Shown: in pieces, positions 58,196-64,000 of the stretch | Position numbering within the stretch: position 1 is the stretch's first letter | Layout: each line of letters starts with the position of its first letter | Source: Heterocephalus glaber | Lineage: Eukaryota > Chordata > Mammalia > Rodentia > Bathyergidae | DNA: 64,000 bases | Direction of reading: 5' to 3' | Assembly: GCF_000247695.1 (NCBI RefSeq) | Contig: NW_004624734.1 | Span: forward strand, 31,155,130-31,219,129 | Translations under genes and position numbers: made by a program | Notes under the pieces: generated by a model | The model's database searches: none | What the model was told of the DNA's origin: nothing | The model's input: the letters and a program-made list of their open reading frames with translations, nothing else

Positions 58196-59284
58196 AGTGA
58201 CAGGTTTTGGAAGAATAAGAATGGAGGCTGGAAAGGGGTAGAGACAAGGAGCACTGGGCCGAGGGTGTCCTTCCCACCCGAGCATATCTCTTCCCTGCCA
58301 GGTGGCCCACGGTCTTGGAATCAGAGGGAATATGTCTGTCTGCTCTGATTCCTCAGCTGTTTTTCTCGCCCCAGGTTTTGAAGCAAATGTGTGTTGGACA
58401 TGTGGTACTGGGCACAGATGTCTCTCTTTTCCCCTACAACTTTGGAGTCCACTGTCCTCATGCTGGCAAGGCTTAAGGGACACGACAGAGCTGGCCTTCC
58501 CGGGGCCACATCAGGGGCCTTCCATGAATCACTCCTTTGGACCCTCCCCGCCAATTACCCTCCCCACAGAGTGGAGCATCAGAGACTAAAGGAAATAAAA
58601 CAGGGCAGAAGATGCACCAAGGAGCTTCTGGTGAGCCCCAGAAGGCACAGGCAGTGCGTCCCGAGGAAGCCTGGGGCCTTCCTGTCTCTCTCATGCCTCT
58701 TGGTGCCTCCCCAGTGACTTCCCTCACCCTCCACCTCAAACCCCTCCAATGTGGTAATGAAAAATTCAAAGCTCCACATGGGGTCTGATTTTCAACTCTC
58801 TAATTGGATTAACAAAAGCAGGAGTGGAGTGAGCCAACAGCCCTTCCTCCAGGACCGACTGGGCACCACTGCCACCGCCGCCCAGCTGGCCCCTCTCCTC
58901 CTTGCTCCTCCTCTGCTCAGCCCCTCACCCCTCCCTATGCCGGTTCGGTTCCCCCACTTACCTTCCATCAGCTCCCAGTCGCAGCCTCCTCCACTCTGGG
59001 CCCTGCACTTTCTGAGTGCCAATAAAACTTTCCCTTTATTCCCTAATTGAAGGAATCTCAGTCTGATCTCTTAAAAACCTGAGGGATGGACTATTTTTAA
59101 CATGCAATTAATGAAATAGTCTTTAAAAGTTCTATTTCATTAGGTTCTAGAATATACCCTATCTACTAAAAGAGGTTCAGGAGAACAGAACTAAAAGTTT
59201 TTTAATAATTTAATTAATTATATATAATTTATATGTTGGTTATTAGCAGGCAAGTACAGGCCTCATTTTTTCCTTGTTCATGTT
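58196..59284. other. Unassigned upstream DNA, possible LTR 3' part near 58880-59085
   Basis: About 58880-59085 is C-rich, then 'gagtgccaataaaactttcc' and a T-rich end, which resembles an LTR R/U5 boundary. The family is not recognised and the call is weak. The overlapping short frames have no domain. Confidence 0.3.
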
Positions 59285-60770
59285 TTTAGTTTAGTTTAGT
59301 TTAGGAGTACATGTGTATAGTACATAATGCTTGCACCCTTGTGGGAAGTTGGCACAGGTACAAAACACATCCCAATTCCTTTTTTGCCCCTCTCCATTCC
59401 CTCCATCTATTGATTCCCTTCTTCTTTGAGGATGATCTATCTCCCTACTTCCTATTATCTATCTTTTATTTTGCTGTTTATTTTTACTCTGGGTTTCCCA
59501 TATAAGAGAAACATGTGATATATAAGTTTGTGCATCTGGTTTATTTCACTTAATATTAGGGTCTCAAGGTACATCCCTTTTCCTACAGATGACTCGAGTC
59601 ATCTTCATGGCAGAGTGATGCTCCTCCATTGTGTATAAATACCAAATTTTCTTTATCTATTCATCTGTTGATGGACATATAGCCCACTTCAAGATTTAGC
59701 TATTATAAATTGTGCTCCTATAAACATGGGTATGCATATATACTATAATATGATGTCTTTAACTTTTGGGAAGATACTTAAAAGGGGAATGGCTGGATCA
59801 TATGCAATTTCTAGTTTCAGTGTTTTGAGGAATCTCTTTATTGATTTCCATAACGGTCATACTAGTTTAAATTCCCACCAACAATGTAGAAGAGTTCCTT
59901 TCCCCCTGCAGTCTCTCCAGCATTTATAATTATTTGACTTCTTGAAGATAGCCATTCTTTCTGGAGTAAGATAGAATCTCAGTGTTGATTCAATTTGCAT
60001 TTCTTTAATGACCAGCGATGCTGAGCATTTCTTCATGCATTCCGTGGCTATCTGTACTCCATCTGAGAAGTGTCTATTCATTTCACTTGCTCATTTTTTT
60101 GATTGGGTCTTTTATCCTAATCAGGGGTCTAATTTTTTTTGAGTTTTTCATATATTCTAGATATGAGTCCTCTATCTGAAGTATAGCTGGCAAAATTTTT
60201 TTCCCATTCTCTAAGTTGTCTCGTCACTCTCTTGGGGGTTTCTTGTGCTGTGCAGGAGTTTTAAAATTTGCTATGAACCCATTTGTTGATTCTTGGCACT
60301 ATTTCCTGTGCAACTGGAGTTCTGATCAGAAAGTCCTTGCCAAACAGGTGTGGAAAGGCACACCTGTGATCCCAGCACTCAGGAGGCTGAGTTAGGAGGA
60401 TCACCACAAGTACAAGGCCAGCCTGGGCTACATAGTGAATCCCTTTCTCAAAAAAAAAAAGGTCCTTGCTTATATCTATGACTTCAAGAATTTTACCTAG
60501 TTTGTCTTCCATCAGATTAAGTGTTTCTAGTTTAACATTTAGTTCTTTGATCCATTTTTATTTTAGTTTAGTACATTGTGAAAGATGTGGGTCTAGATTC
60601 CATCTTCTGCATGCGGGTAGCCAGCTTTCCCAACACCATTTGTTTAAAAGGCTGTCTTTCCTCCAGTGTATGTTTTTTGTAAATGGCCTCATTATTGAGA
60701 TGACTAACATTTCTCAGACAACATCCAAACCTTGGCAAGACCACCTCTTTTTTTAATTACAGATACAGCT
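59285..60770 (-). mobile_element. L1 3' half (ORF2 C-terminal part and 3' UTR) with nested B1
   Basis: Reverse ORF2 text is collinear over about 1.4 kb: 'ttcacttaatattagggtct', 'tctattcatctgttgatgga', 'gaatggctggatcatatgca', 'aattcccaccaacaatgtag', 'atatgagtcctctatctgaa', 'ttgatccatttttattttag', 'tttcccaacaccatttgttt'. The frame is broken by substitutions and the B1. Confidence 0.93.
60341..60458 (+). mobile_element. B1 SINE nested in L1
   Basis: 'caggtgtggaaaggcacacc', 'cccagcactcaggaggctga', 'aggccagcctgggctacata' and an A tail. The L1 phrase AAGTCCTTGC (60331-60340) recurs as AAGGTCCTTGC (60459-60469). Confidence 0.94.
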
Positions 60771-60924
60771 AAAAGAAGGAAAGGAAAGAACCATTCTGAT
60801 CTGTTTCCATGATCCATAGTAAGTGCTTTGGGGCGGGAGGTGCTGCATCTCAACAATAAGAAAACCCCACACCACTAAAAATTCTGGATATATTATGTAC
60901 AGAATGTGTAGAAAATTTTAAAGG

Positions 60925-60990
60925 AGGGCTGGAGGCATGGTTCAGTGGTATAATAGTCAGCTAGCTAGTACAAGCTGAGTTCAATCCCTA
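60925..60990 (+). mobile_element. ID-like SINE, diverged
   Basis: 'gggctggaggcatggttcag' and 'gctgagttcaatccctagcc', whose tail becomes the purine tract. Confidence 0.75.
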
Positions 60991-61088
60991 GCCCAAGAAA
61001 GAAAGAGTGAGAGAGAGAAAGGGAAAGAGGAAAGGAGGGAGAGAGGAAAGGAGGAATGAAGGAAGGAAGGAGGGAAGGAAGGAAGGAA

Positions 61089-61158
<70 letters not shown>

Positions 61159-61185
61159 AAAGAGAGAAAGGGAGAGAGAAAGAGG
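60991..61185 (+). repeat. (GAAA)n / GGAA polypurine tract
   Basis: Nearly 190 bp with very few pyrimidines: GGAAAGAGG units, then GGAA, then about 20 GAAA units, then GAGAGG. It lies between two ID elements. Frames through it are artefacts. Confidence 0.95.
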
Positions 61186-61189
61186 GGAG

Positions 61190-61275
61190 AGGGCTGGGGA
61201 TTTAGCTCAGTGGTTCCGCAGCTTGGCCACCTGCCTTGCAAGCACAAGGTCCTGAGTCCCTGGTACCAAAAGAAG
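61190..61275 (+). mobile_element. ID-type SINE
   Basis: 'ggctggggatttagctcagt', 'cacctgccttgcaagcacaa', 'ggtcctgagtccctggtacc'. A short deletion removes part of the B box. Confidence 0.92.
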
Positions 61276-62989
61276 AAAAACAGAAAAAGAGGTGGGAGGG
61301 AGGTCCAAAGAGAAACTTAGAGGATATAATAAACATGAAAACTTTATTTTTGTATTTTATTAATCATGATGGCTTTACTTTATCAGTGATGTAGAAAGAC
61401 AAGACAAAATATTTGCTTAGAGTGAAACTCATCATTAATGACAGTTGCTGTACATGAATATTCCAGGTGAACTTCAAGATCATTTCAAGTTTTCTCATCA
61501 TCGGAACTTGCCAGATCACTGCTCTGCCTCACACTGTCTGATACGTGGACCAATCAGAGCCACTCTATGAGTAATCACTAATCACTTTTGTTTCTTGCTT
61601 TTAGATATACTTCAGATAGAAACAAAGGTTCTCCTCTTCCCAATGTCGGGAGTTTGTCTTGAGGCTGACTTTGAGTGCCCACTATCTGGTATCCCCTTGT
61701 CAGTAAAGGTCTTTGATTCTGCAGTACACCCAGAGATGGACCCCTTCTTGGCCCTTCATCCCACTTGCTCCTGCTCAGCACTCCCTACTTACACACTGAG
61801 CCAAAGCCAGTGTTTTAGCCCAAGCTCTACACACTGTGAAGGCCTGGGCAATACTTGGTGCTCTTGGACATGGCTGGGGCCCAGAGCCGGGCCTCACACA
61901 GTGCTCTGAGAGCACCCTCCACTGCTCTCATCTGCACAACACTCTCCCCTCCTAGTAAGGCCTTTCCTTCTCCAAAGCACATGGCCCCTTCCCTTATCTT
62001 TTCCTTTCCCTTCCCTTTCCTTTCCCAGGAACCCAGTCTTTGCCTAAGCCCCAACCCTTCTTCCCTGCCTGGAGGAATAAGGGGAGAAGCTCCTTTGGAT
62101 GTGTATAACGGTGTTCACAGAGGTGGGACCACACTGGACTTTCCACCTAGGACTTTTTACTAATCATTCTTCTAGGGAAAGCAAGTCACAAATCTGCTCT
62201 GTGACAACGCCAGAATTTAAAGCTGAAGTCTAGATCATTCCAAAGCCCACACTGTTTCCAGTGCTCCAAAAGTAGGGTATGACTAGAGTTTATACTTGTC
62301 ATATATGTTTCCATACATGCACTTAAATATACATGTGTACAGAGCCATACAATGTAAATGAATAGAGGGCACCTGGGCAGGTAAAGAGCGGAATTGGGTA
62401 AAGCTGACACATCCCAGAAAAGTCACAGGTCCCCTCACATGCCAACTGGGGAGCCTAGAGCAGCCAGCCTCCTTAACCCACACCTAACACCTGCTCTCAA
62501 TGATGAGGAGAGAATGTGGGTGTGCCTGCTTACAATACCCTGGTAAAACTAGAAAAGAGATGGGATTGTCTGCTTGGAACTCATCTCTTTGGGCTCTGAA
62601 GGGATGACCTTGGATAGAAACAGGTTCTAATTTAAAGAGAAATTGAATTTCTTGTCAAGGTAATAATGACCCAAATGCTATGTGGGGACCTTCTGCACCA
62701 GTCACCAAGCTTGAGGGAATAAACTCAGCGAGGAATTTGTGGTCCTTCTCTATCTACGTGACTATGCAAATGGCAACCAAGTGCAAGTTTCAAGAAGAGT
62801 GAGAAGAGTAAAAACAGCAAAACAGGACTTGGCTCCCCTCTCCCTAAATAGGATGAGTTGTGGGAAGGGGGAGGGGTGCCATTTCAAAATAAAATTCTAT
62901 ACTCCCTTTGTTCACCTCACACTTTATGGGATTGCCAGGCCCCTTTCTCAGAGCAGAAAGATGGCTATGGCCATGAAGACGGCATCATC
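61276..62989. other. Unassigned upstream DNA
   Basis: A short (CCTTT)n run is at about 61998-62028. No gene or transposon recognised. Confidence 0.4.
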
Positions 62990-63230
62990 CACCATTTATC
63001 CTATACATAGTTTGTGCCAAGAGTTGTCCAAAACACTTTCTAAACATTATCTCAGCTCGCCCAACAGTCCCATGAAGTAGCAATTAGACTTATCTCCAGA
63101 CAAGAACATTGAGGCTCAGAGGCGCTTGGTAACCATGCCAAGTTCACACTGCCATTGAAGGGTGAATCCAGGACTCAAATCCAGATCTGTCTGGTTCCAA
63201 AGGCCATGAACTGAACCACTACTCTAGGCA
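62990..63230 (-). mobile_element. MIR SINE
   Basis: 'aaacattatctcagctcgcc', 'gaacattgaggctcagaggc', 'atccaggactcaaatccaga', 'ctgtctggttccaaaggcca'. Nearly full-length reverse MIR. Confidence 0.88.
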
Positions 63231-63339
63231 CCTCAGGTTGGAAACTAAGGAGAGAAAGTTCACACTTTTACAATGCATTTATCATGGAATACTTTGATCC
63301 AAGAACTATTTAAGACCAGCCATTCTCTTCCTGGTAGGT

Positions 63340-63640
63340 GACCAGGAAGTATCATTTCCTTCATCCATTCATTCAATAAATATATACTGACAATCTACTA
63401 TGTGTTAGGCACCATTCTAAGTGCTATGGATGGATACAGCAATAAAGAAAATTTCCTGTTCTATAAAAATCAAAATGTGATAAGGGAAGACAGATAACAA
63501 ATTTATAATAAATATATTATTATGTCAGAGGTGATAAGAACTGTAAGGAACAATAAAGCAGATGAAGATGGTGAGTGATGGGAAGGGGAAGTTGGTATTT
63601 TGGATGGAAGACTACTCTGGCAAGGTGGCATTAGATCAGA
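63340..63640 (+). repeat. Ancient dispersed repeat, family not assigned
   Basis: 'ttcattcaataaatatatac', 'gtgttaggcaccattctaag', 'gggaagacagataacaaatt' and 'aggtgataagaactgtaagg' are typical of an old mammalian dispersed repeat, perhaps the same family as at 4.3 and 12.8 kb. Confidence 0.5.
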
Positions 63641-63649
63641 GACCTTAAA

Positions 63650-64000
63650 AAGTGAGAAATCAACCAATCCAAGCACCAAGGAGCAAAGCTCCCCCCAGCG
63701 CAGAGGAAATGAACCTTCTGGGCCACCATACCAGCAACCCCAGCACCGAGGAGGTGAGCCTCATGGGTGCCAGCAACACACACCCCTCCTCCCTCACCCC
63801 ACCCCCACTGAAATGAGAAAACACATAAACAAATCTCAAAACCAGACTTCCTGATCACCTATAGCAACATCAAAGGGAAACCAGATGGAACAATCTGATA
63901 TTCATCCACCTGGACTCCCTGAACTGGCAACAAAAGAGGATCTGGAAAAAATGAAATCAGAAATAATTTCTCAGATAACAGAAGAGATTGTGCCCATAGT
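63650..64000 (+). mobile_element. L1 5' part with start of ORF1, cut by window edge
   Basis: The 3' end of the window has an open stretch (about 63908-64000) reading PPGLPELATKEDLEKMKSEI, followed by ISQITEEIVPI. It is acidic and coiled-coil-like, typical of an L1 ORF1 N-terminal region. It is preceded by text resembling an L1 leader ('cagcaccgaggaggtgagcc'). A stop lies between the upstream ATG frame and this frame, so the copy is probably broken. It continues past the edge. Confidence 0.6.

Noticed and set aside
61007..61255. Lys/Arg/Glu repeat protein
   Set aside because: A direct translation of the GAAA/GGAA tract, as is the similar frame near 7.7 kb.
45000..64000. Upstream neighbour gene (SLC10A1 in the human order)
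   Set aside because: No exon-like transporter sequence was seen. In human the gap is much longer than the 19 kb available here.

Overview
This is nuclear DNA from a mammal, most likely a non-murine rodent. The sequence has long non-coding stretches and a CpG-island promoter. It carries many young 7SL-derived B1 SINEs, several with an ID-like tail (the B1-dID arrangement), and many tRNA-derived ID-type SINEs with A-rich tails and intact target-site duplications. No B2 elements were seen, which argues against mouse or rat. A squirrel-, beaver- or hystricomorph-related rodent fits, but the species cannot be fixed from this window.

The only protein-coding sequence I can support is the first coding exon of SMOC1 (secreted modular calcium-binding protein 1) on the minus strand. 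It encodes 33 residues (44401-44499) ending exactly at a GTAAGT splice donor. It lies in a CpG island (about 44330-44960) with a TATA-like box, a perfect palindromic kappaB-type motif, GC boxes and a CCAAT box. Transcription runs leftward, so positions 1-44400 are the start of SMOC1 intron 1 and the sequence right of about 44.8 kb is 5' flank. Exon 2 was not found and presumably lies beyond the left edge.

Positions 1-44400 (intron 1) are dominated by old and young transposons. They include MaLR-type LTRs, a pair of same-orientation class I ERV-like LTRs about 7.2 kb apart, L1 fragments of several ages (one with a recognisable 5'/ORF1 segment), MIRs, hAT and mariner-type DNA transposons (MER5A, MER3, palindromic MITEs), and many B1 and ID SINEs. 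The 2-5 kb next to the promoter is repeat-poor and is the best place for intronic regulatory elements. Positions 45000-64000 (5' flank) hold MIRs, two inverted copies of one LTR family, L1 fragments on both strands, a possible processed-transcript 3' end, a long purine tract, and the 5' part of another L1 running off the right edge.

I found no operon, CRISPR array, structural RNA gene or novel multi-gene system. The notable items are the SMOC1 promoter architecture, a perfect 22-bp inverted repeat, three copies of one palindromic MITE, and several nested insertions whose order can be read from duplicated target sites. Repeat family names come from recalled consensus sequences and were not checked with a search.
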